Assembly: GCA_964540795.1 (NCBI GenBank)
Contig: CAZINX010000010.1
Coordinates: 1 to 64,000, forward strand
Length of the DNA: 64,000 bases
Direction: 5' to 3'
DNA from: Dichotomicrobium sp964540795
GTDB lineage: Bacteria; Pseudomonadota; Alphaproteobacteria; Rhizobiales; Rhodomicrobiaceae
Part shown: in pieces, positions 26,051-35,440 of the stretch
Layout of the letters: each line of letters begins with the position of its first letter
How positions within the stretch are numbered: the stretch's first letter is position 1
Position numbers and translations under genes: made by a program
Notes under the pieces: generated by a model
Told to the model about the DNA's origin: nothing
Database searches by the model: none
What the model saw: the letters and a program-made list of their open reading frames with translations, nothing else

Positions 26051-26428
26051 TTACTCGACAACCGTAGCGGTCGTTTCCAGATAGACTTCGGCGTTGTCAC
26101 GCAGCTTGGCTTCATTGCGCTCTTCAGACGCGAGATGCACTTCCTCAAGGGTCGCCGCTACTCCGCTCATTTCCTCCGTAATCTTCGCGAGCGCAACCTC
26201 AAGCGTATAGGTGAGCTGATGGATTTCTTCCATATCGACGTCTGACAGCTCCCCGCGATTTAGCACTTCCACCATCAGCTTGTTGTATTCTGACAGGTTC
26301 TGCACTGCTTCCTCTAGCGTATCCGACGGTTTAGGCTCATAATGTTCAAACCGTTCATCGGCAGACACCGTACCTGTGAACACCGCAATGGCGAATACGA
26401 AAGACGTGGCCAATACAGACATTTTCAT
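26051..26428 (-). CDS. Small periplasmic protein (DUF6746-like)
   Basis: A 125-residue protein with a signal peptide (residues 1-23, ending GTVSA) and an all-helical mature part: FEHYEPKPSDTLEEAVQNLS, DMEEIHQLTYTLEVALAKI and LEEVHLASEERNE. This matches my memory of the DUF6746 family of small periplasmic proteins; function unknown. AAGGAG 6 nt upstream supports the start. Its DNA is clearly less GC-rich than its neighbours, so it may have been acquired. Confidence 0.7.
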   Translation of the reverse strand: MKMSVLATSFVFAIAVFTGTVSADERFEHYEPKPSDTLEEAVQNLSEYNKLMVEVLNRGELSDVDMEEIHQLTYTLEVALAKITEEMSGVAATLEEVHLASEERNEAKLRDNAEVYLETTATVVE

Positions 26429-26590
26429 GCTGATCTCCTTCGAGGTTTCATGCCGAGATATGTTCGGCAGCCCTATGCTTCACCTCTGAAAGTCTTAATG
26501 CCGCCTTGGCAACGGAACAAATGCATTGTCTGCAATGCCTGAGTTCCGGCTGGCGCAAGCGCTGGGGCGACACGGCGGCAACGCGGGCGC

Positions 26591-28612
26591 TCAGCCCCCG
26601 CACAGCTCGACGAACGCGTCTTCGTCGATGACCTCGACGCCAAGTTCGCGGGCCTCGTCAAGCTTCTGGCCGGGGTCGCTACCGGCGACGACGTAGTCGG
26701 TGTTGCTGCTGACGCTTGAAGCCGCGCGGCCGCCGAGCCGCTCGACCTTGCGCGCGGCCTCTTCGCGGGTGAAGCCCTCAAGCGCGCCGGTGAAGACAAA
26801 GGTCTTGCCGTCCAGCGGCGTCGCCTCGGGCTGGGCGACCTCTTCAGGCTCGACGCCAGCTTCACGGATGCGCTTCAGCACATTCCGGTTGCGCTCGGCG
26901 TCGAAGAAGTCGGCCACGCTCTGCGCGACCTCGGGGCCGATGTCCGGGATTTGCCGTAGCCGCTCTGCATCAGCGGAGGCCAAGGAGTCCAGCGTGCCCA
27001 GCTCGCGAGCGACGAGCCGCGCTGTGCGCGCGCCCACATGGCGGATGCCGAGCGCATAGAGGAAACGGTCGAGCGGCGGCGCGGTCGTCTCGTGGATCGC
27101 CGTGTAGAGGTTGCGCGCGGAAGTTTCGCCGAAGCCTTCCAGGCTGCGCAGATCATCCGCCGAAAGCGCGTAGAGATCTGCGAGATCCGCCACCATCCCC
27201 CGCTCGACAAGCTGCTGTGCGGTCTTCTCACCCAGCCCGTCGATGTCCATGGCCTCGCGCCCGCCGTAATGCGTCAGGCGCCCCTTGAGTTGCGCCGGGC
27301 AGGCGATGCCGGCGGGGCAGATGGTATAGGCGCCTTCCTTGACGACCGCAGTGCCGCAGGAGGGACATTTGTCGGGCATCTCGAATTCCGGCCCACGCTC
27401 CACGCGCGGCTGCGGCACCCGCTCTGCCACTTCGGGAATCACGTCGCCCGCGCGCTTGATCCGCACCGTGTCGCCAATGCGCAGGTCCTTGCGCGCGACG
27501 TCCTCGGCGTTGTGCAGCGTCGCGCGGGAGATCGTCACGCCGCCGACATCGACCGGCTCCAGCAGCGCCACGGGCGTCAGGATGCCGGCGCGCCCGACCT
27601 GCACGACGATATCGGCGATGGTCGTCTGCTCCTCGCGCGGCGGAAACTTCCAGGCCACCGCCCAGCGCGGGCTGCGCGCGCGGGTGCCGAGCCGCTCCCG
27701 CTCGGCCAGATCATCGAGCTTCAGGACGACGCCGTCGATCTCGTAGTCGAGGTCGTCGCGCTTTTCCAGCAGGTCGTTATACGCCGCCTCCACCTCATCA
27801 AAGCCGGCGACGCGCTTGTTCTGCGGATTGGTGCGGAAGCCCCAGTCGCGGAACCGTTCCAGCAGCGCCCAGTGGCTGGGCCATGTGCCCGTATCGGGGT
27901 CAAGCAGGTCATAGACATAGATGTCGAGCGGGTACTTCGCGACCGTCTCCGAATCCAGCCGCCGCGCCAGACCGGCTGCCGCGTTGCGCGGGTTGGCGAA
28001 GGGTTCCTCGCCGCGCTTAATGCGCTGCTTGTTCGCTTGCTGAAAGTCCGCCTTGGGCAGGAACACCTCGCCGCGCACGGCGAGCGGATCGGGCGCATCG
28101 TCGGCATTTTGCAGCCGCAGCGGCAGCGCGCCGATGGTCGCCAGATTGTCGGTGATGTCCTCGCCTGATTGCCCGTCGCCGCGCGTCACGCCACGCGCAA
28201 AAACCCCGTCCTCGTAGACCAGTTCGACCGAAAGCCCGTCGAATTTCGGTTCCAGCACGAGCGGCGCGTCATCGCCCACTTCCTTGCCCAGGAACTTGAG
28301 GAAGTCTTTCACTTCCTTGGCCTCATGGACGGCGTTTAGGCTGAGCATCGGGGCGACATGCTCGACCGTGGGGTGGCTGGAAGCCGGCGGCGCGCCCACG
28401 CGGCGGGTCGGGCTGTCCGGCGTCACGAGGTCGGGGAACCGGTCTTCGATTGCCGTAAGCCGCGCGAACAGCCGGTCGTATTCCGCGTCTGAAATCTCGG
28501 GCCGGTTTTTCACGTAGTAGAGGTAGTCGTGATGCGTGATCTCCTTGCGCAGGTCTTTGGCCTCTTCGCGCGCCTCGTCCTTCGACAGCTTTTCGACCGC
28601 TTTCCGGGCCAT
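26591..28612 (-). CDS. ligA: NAD-dependent DNA ligase LigA
   Basis: A 673-residue ligase. The adenylated lysine is Lys123 in LEPKFDGLSVELVYEDG. The N-terminal Ia domain, OB-fold, four-cysteine zinc finger (CPSC...CPAGIAC), helix-hairpin-helix repeats and C-terminal BRCT domain are all present. It seals nicks using NAD. It starts 2 bp after the polX stop, so polymerase and ligase are co-expressed, which suggests a gap-filling repair unit. The usual PMLSLDNAF motif reads PMLSLNAVHEA, so this may be a second, repair-specific ligase. Confidence 0.93.
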   Translation of the reverse strand: MARKAVEKLSKDEAREEAKDLRKEITHHDYLYYVKNRPEISDAEYDRLFARLTAIEDRFPDLVTPDSPTRRVGAPPASSHPTVEHVAPMLSLNAVHEAKEVKDFLKFLGKEVGDDAPLVLEPKFDGLSVELVYEDGVFARGVTRGDGQSGEDITDNLATIGALPLRLQNADDAPDPLAVRGEVFLPKADFQQANKQRIKRGEEPFANPRNAAAGLARRLDSETVAKYPLDIYVYDLLDPDTGTWPSHWALLERFRDWGFRTNPQNKRVAGFDEVEAAYNDLLEKRDDLDYEIDGVVLKLDDLAERERLGTRARSPRWAVAWKFPPREEQTTIADIVVQVGRAGILTPVALLEPVDVGGVTISRATLHNAEDVARKDLRIGDTVRIKRAGDVIPEVAERVPQPRVERGPEFEMPDKCPSCGTAVVKEGAYTICPAGIACPAQLKGRLTHYGGREAMDIDGLGEKTAQQLVERGMVADLADLYALSADDLRSLEGFGETSARNLYTAIHETTAPPLDRFLYALGIRHVGARTARLVARELGTLDSLASADAERLRQIPDIGPEVAQSVADFFDAERNRNVLKRIREAGVEPEEVAQPEATPLDGKTFVFTGALEGFTREEAARKVERLGGRAASSVSSNTDYVVAGSDPGQKLDEARELGVEVIDEDAFVELCGG

Positions 28613-28614
28613 GC

Positions 28615-30333
28615 CTACCGCCTCATAAGCTTGAGCAGCTCGTCGGGCGCGCGCGTGTTTAGCACGTCCTTCGCCTCAAGCCAGCCGCGACCCGCCTGCG
28701 CTACGCCGAAGCGCATCGTCTCCAGCCCGTTGATCGAATGCGCATCCGTGCCGATGGGCACCATCAGCCCCATGTCGCGCGCCATCTTGCAGCGCGCGTC
28801 GTCGATATCGAGCCGGTTCGGGTGCGCGTTCAGCTCCAGGAAACAGCCCCGATCCGCCGCCTCGGTCATGATGCGGTCGAGGTCGATCTCGTAAGGCCCG
28901 CGCTCGTTGATGAGCCGGCCGGTAGCGTGCGCGAGGATGTTGAAGTGCTTGTTGTCCATCGCGCGCAGCACGCGCTCGGTCTGCTTTTCGCGGGGCAGGT
29001 CAAAGCCGCCGTGGATCGCGCAGATCACGTAGTCGAGCCGGGCGAGGATGTTGTCGCTGAAGTCGAGCTTGCCGTTTTCCAGGATGTCGACCTCGCTGCC
29101 CTTGAGAAGGCGGATACCGTTCAGCTCCTCGTTGAGTTCGTCGATCTCGTCGATCTGCTCGGCCAGTTCGTCCTCGCTCAGCCCCCCGGCGACCGTCTGG
29201 CTCTTCGAGTGGTCGGTGATGCCGAGGAAGGCATAGCCTTTCTCCTTCGCGGCCTCGGCCATCTCGCGGACGGTGAATTTGCCGTCGCTCCATTTGGTGT
29301 GGCAGTGCAGGTCGCCGCGAATGTCCTCCAGCGTGACCAGGTCGGGCAGTTCGTCCTTCTCCGCCGCCTCGATCTCCCCGCGATTTTCGCGCAGCAGCGG
29401 CGGGATGAAGGGTAAGTCGAGCTTCTCGTACACCTCCTCCTCGGTCTTGCCGGCGATGCGCTCGTCATCCTCGAACAGGCCGTATTCGTTGAGCTTCCAG
29501 CCACGGTCGATCGCGCGCTTGCGCACGGCGATGTTGTGCGCCTTGGAGCCGGTGAAATAGAACAGCGCCGCGCCGTAGCTGACCTCTGCGACTACGCGCA
29601 GATCGACATGAAAGCCCGAGTGGAGGATCACGGTCGAGCGCGTTTCGCCCTTGGAGACAATCTCGTCGACTTCCTCGTACGCGACGAAGCGGTCCATCAC
29701 GTCGCTGCCGCGCTTGGCCGTAACGAGGATGTCGAGGTCGCCCACGGTCTCCTTCTGGCGGCGATAGCTGCCGGCGATCACAGCGTCCTTCACCCCGGCG
29801 ATCTTGCGGATATAGGCGATGAGCGGCTCGGCGATGTGCTCGGCATCCATCAGGCGAAGGCGCTTCTCGCCGCCCTCGAAGCGGCAGAGCGCGTCGATGA
29901 TATTTTGTTCGGTCTTCTCGCCGAAGCCCTCGATCTCGCGCACATCGCCCGCCTCGGCGGCCTTGCGCAGCGCGCCGATCGTCTCGATGTCCAACGCCTC
30001 GTAAAGCTTCCAGGCCCGCTTCGGGCCTATGCCGGCGACATGCGTGATCTCCGCCAGTCCTTCGGGGACGCGGGCCTCGACCTCTTTCAGCAGGGGCAGT
30101 TCGCCCGTCTCGATCAGCGTCTCGATCTTGCCCGCCAAGTCCTCGCCGATGCCGGGAAGCTCCGACAAATCCTCGCCCTGCTCGATCATTCGCGCGGCGT
30201 CACGCGGAAGCCCCTCGACCGTGGCGGCGGCGTTGCGATAGGCGCGCACGCGGAACTGGTTCCCGCCCTCAATCTCCAGCAGATCGGCCAGCCGCCGGAA
30301 GGCGGCCGCAATATCCGCGTTATGAACAGCCAT
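28615..30333 (-). CDS. polX: DNA polymerase/3'-5' exonuclease PolX
   Basis: A 572-residue family X polymerase. An 8-kDa-like HhH domain (LPGIGEDLAGKIETLIE, HVAGIGPKRAWKLYEAL) is followed by the polymerase palm with GSYRRQKETVGDLDILV, whose aspartates bind metal. The C-terminal PHP nuclease domain has DLHCHTKWSDG, LGITDHS and GSEVDILENGKLD. It fills short gaps in base-excision repair and may proofread through the PHP domain. GAGGATG precedes the start. It is the first gene of the polX-ligA operon. Confidence 0.93.
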   Translation of the reverse strand: MAVHNADIAAAFRRLADLLEIEGGNQFRVRAYRNAAATVEGLPRDAARMIEQGEDLSELPGIGEDLAGKIETLIETGELPLLKEVEARVPEGLAEITHVAGIGPKRAWKLYEALDIETIGALRKAAEAGDVREIEGFGEKTEQNIIDALCRFEGGEKRLRLMDAEHIAEPLIAYIRKIAGVKDAVIAGSYRRQKETVGDLDILVTAKRGSDVMDRFVAYEEVDEIVSKGETRSTVILHSGFHVDLRVVAEVSYGAALFYFTGSKAHNIAVRKRAIDRGWKLNEYGLFEDDERIAGKTEEEVYEKLDLPFIPPLLRENRGEIEAAEKDELPDLVTLEDIRGDLHCHTKWSDGKFTVREMAEAAKEKGYAFLGITDHSKSQTVAGGLSEDELAEQIDEIDELNEELNGIRLLKGSEVDILENGKLDFSDNILARLDYVICAIHGGFDLPREKQTERVLRAMDNKHFNILAHATGRLINERGPYEIDLDRIMTEAADRGCFLELNAHPNRLDIDDARCKMARDMGLMVPIGTDAHSINGLETMRFGVAQAGRGWLEAKDVLNTRAPDELLKLMRR

Positions 30334-30468
30334 TCGTCATCCTCATCGGGCGTGCGGACGCGAGAAACAGGCGAATCCGCGCTGGACGCTATCGAAGATG
30401 CAACCAACGCCGGGGTATTATGGTTTCGGCTCCGAACCGCGAAAGCGCGCGGAAAGGGGAGGGACGAC

Positions 30469-30672
30469 ATGCCTGAAACTGAGCCAACCAGAAACCGTCT
30501 GACGCCGTGGTATATCGGGCTGGCCGTCGTGCTCGCTGCGGTCATCTACATCGCTTACCAATGGACGGCCACCGAATGTCCAGCGCCCGGCTTCATCGAG
30601 TTTGGGGTGCTTGTCATTCTGCCTGTTATCTACCTGGTGCTGATGTATCTGACGCTGACAAGCCAGCGCTAA
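30469..30672 (+). CDS. Small two-helix membrane protein
   Basis: A 67-residue protein with two hydrophobic helices (WYIGLAVVLAAVIYIAY and FGVLVILPVIYLVLMYLTL) joined by a short loop containing the only Cys (TECPAPG). GGGGAGGGA precedes the ATG. It is divergent from polX across 135 bp. No family recognised. Confidence 0.6.
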   Translation: MPETEPTRNRLTPWYIGLAVVLAAVIYIAYQWTATECPAPGFIEFGVLVILPVIYLVLMYLTLTSQR

Positions 30673-30722
30673 GGCCGGCGTGATGTAACTGCCGCTTGAG
30701 CCGCCGCGCGCGCTGGTGCACT

Positions 30723-30756
30723 CTGCCTGCCGTAAGAACAAAAAACGCGCAGGCAG
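30723..30756. terminator. CTGCCTGC/GCAGGCAG hairpin
   Basis: A perfect 8-bp inverted repeat with an 18-nt, A-rich loop lies 51 bp after the small membrane gene. It may end that transcript or shape the leader of the short reading frame that follows. No T-run. Confidence 0.3.
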
Positions 30757-30767
30757 GGAGAAAACGC

Positions 30768-30824
30768 ATGGATCGCGAGTATTTCGAGACGGGGCGAAAC
30801 CTGCATAAAGCCGGCAATCTCTAG
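30768..30824 (+). CDS. Possible 18-codon peptide
   Basis: MDREYFETGRNLHKAGNL with a stop, preceded 8 nt upstream by GGCAGGGAG, lies just before the gamma-glutamyltransferase gene. The site is good, but there is no homology evidence. It could be a leader peptide or the remnant of a longer gene. Confidence 0.25.
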   Translation: MDREYFETGRNLHKAGNL

Positions 30825-30843
30825 GTCGGCTGTCGGTTCACCC

Positions 30844-32580
30844 ATGTTCAAGGCTTTCTGGATCGGGCTGGCCGTCGCGATTGCGGCAATGGCGCTGGCC
30901 AATTCCGCGCCGGCACAGGACCAGCGCGCCCAGCCGGAAGCGGCGTCCGGGTTGGCGGAGAAGGCGCTGACGCGCGGCGAGCAGCAAATGGTCGTCGCGG
31001 CGCACCCGCTGGCCGCGCAGGCCGGGCGCGAGATGCTGCGCGCGGGCGGCTCGGCGATGGATGCTGCGATCGCCGCGCAGATGGTGCTGAACGTCGTGGA
31101 GCCGCAGTCCTCGGGCATCGGCGGCGGCGCGTTCCTGCTCTATTGGGACGCCGGGGCGCAAACGCTGACCGCCTATGATGGCCGCGAGACCGCGCCGAGC
31201 GCGGCCACGCCCGAGCGCTTCCTGGACGACGATGGCGCGCGGCTGGACTTCGGCGATGCGAGCACCGGCGGGCTGGCGGTCGGCGTGCCGGGCCTCCTGC
31301 GGATGCTGGAGAAGGCGCATGACGCGCATGGACGGCTGGACTGGGCGGCGCTGTTCGACCCGGCGATCGACACTGCGGCGGGCGGCTTTGCCGTTACGGC
31401 GCGGCTGAACAGCCTCCTGCAGAGCGGCGCTGACCGTTTGGGGCCGCGGGCGCGGGCATACTTCCACAAAGATGGCGCGCCCATCGCGCCGGGCCGGCGG
31501 CTGCGCAACCCCGAACTGGCCGAGACCTTCCGGCAGATCGCAGCGGACGGCGCGGACGCATTCTACAGCGGGCCGGTCGCGCGGGATGTGGTCGAGACGG
31601 TCCGCGGAGCGGAGCGGAACCCCGGCGACATGACGCTGGCCGATCTGGCGGATTACCGGGCGAAGACGCGCGCGCCGGTCTGCGGGCCATATCGCGCCTA
31701 TCGCGTCTGCGGGATGGGACCGCCGACCTCGGGCGGGCTGACGGTGCTGCAGGTGCTGATCATGCTGGAGCGGTTTGACCTTGGCGACGAGCCGCTGAAT
31801 GCGCGGGCTCTCCACCTGATCGCGGAAGCCGAGAAGCTGGCCTATGCCGACCGCGGCAAGTACATGGCGGATGCCGATTTCGTCGATGTGCCAAAGGGAC
31901 TGATCGACCGGGAGTATCTGCGCGCGCGCAGCGAACTGATCTCGCGGGGCCGCGCAATGGACCGCGCCGAACCGGGCGACCCGCCGGGCAGCGCAGGCAA
32001 CTTCGGCGAGGGCGAAAGCGCCGAACAGCCGGGCACCAGCCATATCTCGATCATCGACGCGGACGGCAATGTCGTCTCCATGACCTCGTCCATCGAGCGG
32101 GCTTTCGGTTCCGGGCTGATGGTGCGCGGCTTCCTGCTGAACAATCAGCTCACCGATTTCTCGTTCCGTCCCACCGATGCCGAAGGCCGGCCTATCGCCA
32201 ACCGGGTTGAGGCGGGAAAGCGCCCGCGCAGCTCGATGTCGCCCACCATTGCCTTCGCTGATGGTGAACCGGCCATCGTCACCGGTTCGCCCGGCGGCAT
32301 CCGCATTATTCACTACACGCTGAAATCGCTGATCGCCGCGATCGACTGGGGCCTGAACGCGCAAGAGGCCGCATCACTGCCGAACTTTGGCAGCCTCGGC
32401 GGCCCGCTGGCGCTGGAAGGCGGCCACGACTGGTCGGCGCAGGCGGAACGCTTGCGCGGCCTGGGCCACAACCTGCGCGGCACCGCGATGACCTCCGGCA
32501 TTCACATGATTATCGCACGCGATGGGCTTCTCGAAGGCGGGGCCGACCCGCGCCGCGACGGCGTGGCGCTCGCCGATTAG
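30844..32580 (+). CDS. ggt: Gamma-glutamyltransferase
   Basis: A 578-residue periplasmic Ntn hydrolase that cleaves gamma-glutamyl bonds, for example in glutathione. A signal peptide (about residues 1-24) is followed by AGREMLRAGGSAMDAAIAAQ and SGIGGGAFLLYW. The maturation/catalytic threonine is Thr398 in EQPGTSHISIIDADG. The small subunit then carries SMTSSIERAFGSG and RPRSSMSPTI. Length is normal. The ribosome-binding site is weak. It stands alone ahead of the APH-like gene. Confidence 0.93.
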   Translation: MFKAFWIGLAVAIAAMALANSAPAQDQRAQPEAASGLAEKALTRGEQQMVVAAHPLAAQAGREMLRAGGSAMDAAIAAQMVLNVVEPQSSGIGGGAFLLYWDAGAQTLTAYDGRETAPSAATPERFLDDDGARLDFGDASTGGLAVGVPGLLRMLEKAHDAHGRLDWAALFDPAIDTAAGGFAVTARLNSLLQSGADRLGPRARAYFHKDGAPIAPGRRLRNPELAETFRQIAADGADAFYSGPVARDVVETVRGAERNPGDMTLADLADYRAKTRAPVCGPYRAYRVCGMGPPTSGGLTVLQVLIMLERFDLGDEPLNARALHLIAEAEKLAYADRGKYMADADFVDVPKGLIDREYLRARSELISRGRAMDRAEPGDPPGSAGNFGEGESAEQPGTSHISIIDADGNVVSMTSSIERAFGSGLMVRGFLLNNQLTDFSFRPTDAEGRPIANRVEAGKRPRSSMSPTIAFADGEPAIVTGSPGGIRIIHYTLKSLIAAIDWGLNAQEAASLPNFGSLGGPLALEGGHDWSAQAERLRGLGHNLRGTAMTSGIHMIIARDGLLEGGADPRRDGVALAD

Positions 32581-32648
32581 TCGACGCCGCGACAAACACA
32601 TGACGTGGCCCGCCCGCCCCATGTAAGGTCGCAGGCTGGAGGCGATGC

Positions 32649-33683
32649 ATGAGCGATGCGGCGGAGAAAGTCCGGTTCCTGAGCCAGCCCGAAGCCTACG
32701 GCCCCGACGTGGAACTGGTCGAGGTGCGCGAGACCCACATGTCCTGGGTGTTCCTGACCGAACGCCATGTCTACAAGCTGAAAAAGCCCGTCACCTATCC
32801 GCATCTCGACTTCAGCACGATCGAGAAGCGCCGCCGCAACTGCGAGGCCGAAGTGCGCCTCAACAGGCGGCTGTCGGATAACGTCTATCTCGGCATCGTG
32901 GCGCTGCGCCGCGACGCGCGCGGGCTGCATCTCGCCGGCGAGGGCGAGATCGTCGACTGGCTCGTGCACATGAACCGGCTGCCCGAGGCGGACATGCTTG
33001 ACCGGCGCATCGCCGACGGGCGGCTTGAGCGCGCGGACATCGAAAAGCTCGCCCATCTGCTGGCCGATTTCTACGCGCGCACGCCGGCGGAGACCGACGA
33101 AGCCTATCTGGACCATCTGGCGCGCGAACAGCCGATCAACCGCTCTGTGATGGAGCTTCCCGAACTCGGCTTCCGCGAGACGGCCCTGCCGCTGCTCGAC
33201 GGGCTCGACCGCGCGATCAAGGCGCTACGCCCGGCGCTCGAAGCGCGCATCGCGGCGGGGTGCATGGTGGAGGGCCACGGCAATCTGCGGCCCGAGCATG
33301 TCTGCCTGAACGACAGCCCGCAGATCATCGACGGCCTCGAATTCAACCGTCGGATGCGCATCATCGACCCGTTTGACGAGGTCAACTACCTCGGCCTCGA
33401 ATGCGAGATGGAAGGCGCAGCGTGGGTTCGCCCTGCGCTGCTGGAGGTGCTGGCGCGGCGCATCGACCAGCGCCCGGAGCCAGCGGTGATGGCGCTTTAC
33501 GGCACTTTCCGCATGATGCTGCGCGCCCGGCTGAGCGCCGCGCATCTGCTGGAGGACCACATCCGCAAGCCGGACAAGTGGAGGCCGCAAACCTTCGCCT
33601 ATCTCGCGCTGGCCGAACGCGAGGCGGTCAATCTTCCATCGCCAGCAGATCGGACAGCGATCCGTTCCCCCGCGAGCACCTGA
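32649..33683 (+). CDS. APH-like kinase-fold protein (COG2187 domain only)
   Basis: A 344-residue protein with MSWVFLTERHVYKLKKPVTYP at the start and VEGHGNLRPEHVCL...IIDGLEFN later, the aminoglycoside-phosphotransferase-like catalytic and metal motifs of COG2187. In many bacteria this domain is followed by a P-loop kinase domain on the same chain; here that part is missing. The last 56 bp overlap the convergent PRPP synthase-like gene. Its substrate is unknown; an antibiotic target should not be assumed. Confidence 0.75.
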   Translation: MSDAAEKVRFLSQPEAYGPDVELVEVRETHMSWVFLTERHVYKLKKPVTYPHLDFSTIEKRRRNCEAEVRLNRRLSDNVYLGIVALRRDARGLHLAGEGEIVDWLVHMNRLPEADMLDRRIADGRLERADIEKLAHLLADFYARTPAETDEAYLDHLAREQPINRSVMELPELGFRETALPLLDGLDRAIKALRPALEARIAAGCMVEGHGNLRPEHVCLNDSPQIIDGLEFNRRMRIIDPFDEVNYLGLECEMEGAAWVRPALLEVLARRIDQRPEPAVMALYGTFRMMLRARLSAAHLLEDHIRKPDKWRPQTFAYLALAEREAVNLPSPADRTAIRSPAST

Positions 33684-34602
33684 TCGCATCGGAGATGAGC
33701 GGACCGACGGGCACGATGCGCAGCTTGCCGGTGCGTGCCTTGGCCTCCACGGCGTTCTGCACGCTGTCGGTGACGACCACGCTGTCGATCGCCTCGCTGG
33801 CGAAGAAGGCATCGCTGCCTTCGCCGAACAGCCCGTGCGCGGCGAGCGCATGGACCCGCGATGCGCCGTGTTCGCGGCAGGTTTCGGCCGCGCGCACCAT
33901 CGTTCCGCCCGAGCCGATCATGTCATCGAAGATGAACACGCTGGCGTCCTTGACGTCGCCGGCGAACAGCGTGCCGGAGACGACGCCCCGGCTGCGTCGC
34001 TTTTCCATGAAGCCGAAGCCGGCCTCCGCGCCCGTCTCCGCCTCATAGGTCTCCTTGAGGAGTTGCGCGCGCTTCATCCCGCCGCCGTCGGGCGAGACGA
34101 TCGCGACCGGCTGGCCGCCCGCCAGCTCCTTGATGATCGGCGTGAACAGCTTGCGCGTGTCGAGATGCACGGTCCGGCAGCGATAGGCGTTCTGGAATGC
34201 CGCGAGATTATGCGCTTGCAGCGTCATTACACAATCCGCGCCCGCCGCCTCGAAAAGCTGCGCGACGTACTTTGTCGTTACGGGATCGCGCGCCTTGGTC
34301 TGCCGGTCCTTGCGGGCATAGGCGAGATAAGGCGCTATCGCGGTCACGCGCGCCGCGCCGTTCTCCTTGCAGGCGGAGATGAAGAACAACAGCTTGCACA
34401 ACTTGTCGTTGGCCGAGACGCCGGCCTCGCCATTCAGGCTGTGGACGACATAGACATCCGCGCCGCGCACGCTGACCAGCGGCCGGGCCTTGTGCTCGCC
34501 GTCCTCGAAATCGCGCTCCTCGTGCGGGTCAAGCGCGTGGTCCAGCGCGTCGGCAATCGACGCGCCCAAGTCTTCGGAGCCTTTCAGGGCGAATAGGCGC
34601 AT
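33628..34602 (-). CDS. Ribose-phosphate pyrophosphokinase-like protein
   Basis: A 324-residue protein of the PRPP synthetase fold: YLAYARKDRQT, the ADP/ribose-phosphate region VSPDGGGMKRAQLL, and the PRPP loop FIFDDMIGSGGTMVRA. It would make PRPP from ribose 5-phosphate and ATP. It differs from housekeeping Prs in several places (ALKGSEDLGASIADAL at the start), so it is likely a paralogue. I chose ATG 34602, with AGGA 7 nt upstream; 34608 is also in frame. The divergent neighbours encode a hydrolase and a PRPP-binding transferase. Confidence 0.82.
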   Translation of the reverse strand: MRLFALKGSEDLGASIADALDHALDPHEERDFEDGEHKARPLVSVRGADVYVVHSLNGEAGVSANDKLCKLLFFISACKENGAARVTAIAPYLAYARKDRQTKARDPVTTKYVAQLFEAAGADCVMTLQAHNLAAFQNAYRCRTVHLDTRKLFTPIIKELAGGQPVAIVSPDGGGMKRAQLLKETYEAETGAEAGFGFMEKRRSRGVVSGTLFAGDVKDASVFIFDDMIGSGGTMVRAAETCREHGASRVHALAAHGLFGEGSDAFFASEAIDSVVVTDSVQNAVEAKARTGKLRIVPVGPLISDAIRCSRGNGSLSDLLAMED

Positions 34603-34741
34603 GGCCATGTCCTAGCATATGCGCGGTGCTTGGCCTTGACTACGATCAAGCAGTCTTATCGTCAGCCGCATCAATTGATGACGATTAAGGACAGCGGCTT
34701 CGCTCTCCAGAACACTCGCGATCTTGGGGAGGAGTAGGCTG

Positions 34742-35440
34742 ATGATACCGACCGCAGAAATGACGATCGGCGAGGACCCGTCGCAGATCGAGAATGTCGC
34801 GATCGAGCCGCTTGGCCTGCCGGGCTATCTGCGCCTGCCCACGCAGCCGGCCGGGCTGGTGATCTTCGCGCATGGCAGCGGATCGAGCCGCAACAGCACG
34901 CGCAACAACTATGTCGCGGAAGGTCTGGGCGAGGCCGGGTTCGCCACGCTCTTGTTCGACCTGCTGACGCCGGAGGAAGAGGCGGACCGCGCCAACGTGT
35001 TCGACATCCCGCTGTTGGCCGACCGGCTGGTGAGCGCGATCAAGTGGGCCACCCAGGACGCGCGGACGGAGGCGCTGCCCATCGGTCTGTTCGGCGCGAG
35101 CACGGGCGCGGCGGCGGCGCTGGTCGCGGCAGCGGCCACGCAGAACCACCGAGTCGGCGCGATCGTCTCGCGCGGCGGGCGGCCGGACATGGCGGCCTGC
35201 GCATTCCAGTGGGTGAAGGCCCCGACGCTGCTGATCGTCGGCGGGAATGATCCGCAGGTGCTGCAGCTCAACCGCGAGGCCTATGACAAGCTGGATTGCG
35301 AGAAGGAGCTGATGGTGGTGCAGGGCGCAACGCATCTGTTCGAGGAGCCGGGCGCGCTGGACGAGGTCATCGACGGCGCGAAGGACTGGTTCACCCGGCA
35401 TTTGGCGGCCGGAAAGGCGCAAGAGGGTGAGGGCGCATGA
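34742..35440 (+). CDS. Alpha/beta hydrolase (dienelactone hydrolase-like)
   Basis: A 232-residue alpha/beta hydrolase. The nucleophile serine is in GLFGASTGAAAAL, the oxyanion region in VIFAHGSGSSRNST, and the catalytic histidine in GATHLFEEPGALDEV. A strong GGGGAGGAG site fixes the start at 34742. Its stop overlaps the phosphoribosyltransferase start (ATGA). Such hydrolases are often coded with phosphoribosyltransferases of this kind; the substrate is not known. Confidence 0.8.
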   Translation: MIPTAEMTIGEDPSQIENVAIEPLGLPGYLRLPTQPAGLVIFAHGSGSSRNSTRNNYVAEGLGEAGFATLLFDLLTPEEEADRANVFDIPLLADRLVSAIKWATQDARTEALPIGLFGASTGAAAALVAAAATQNHRVGAIVSRGGRPDMAACAFQWVKAPTLLIVGGNDPQVLQLNREAYDKLDCEKELMVVQGATHLFEEPGALDEVIDGAKDWFTRHLAAGKAQEGEGA

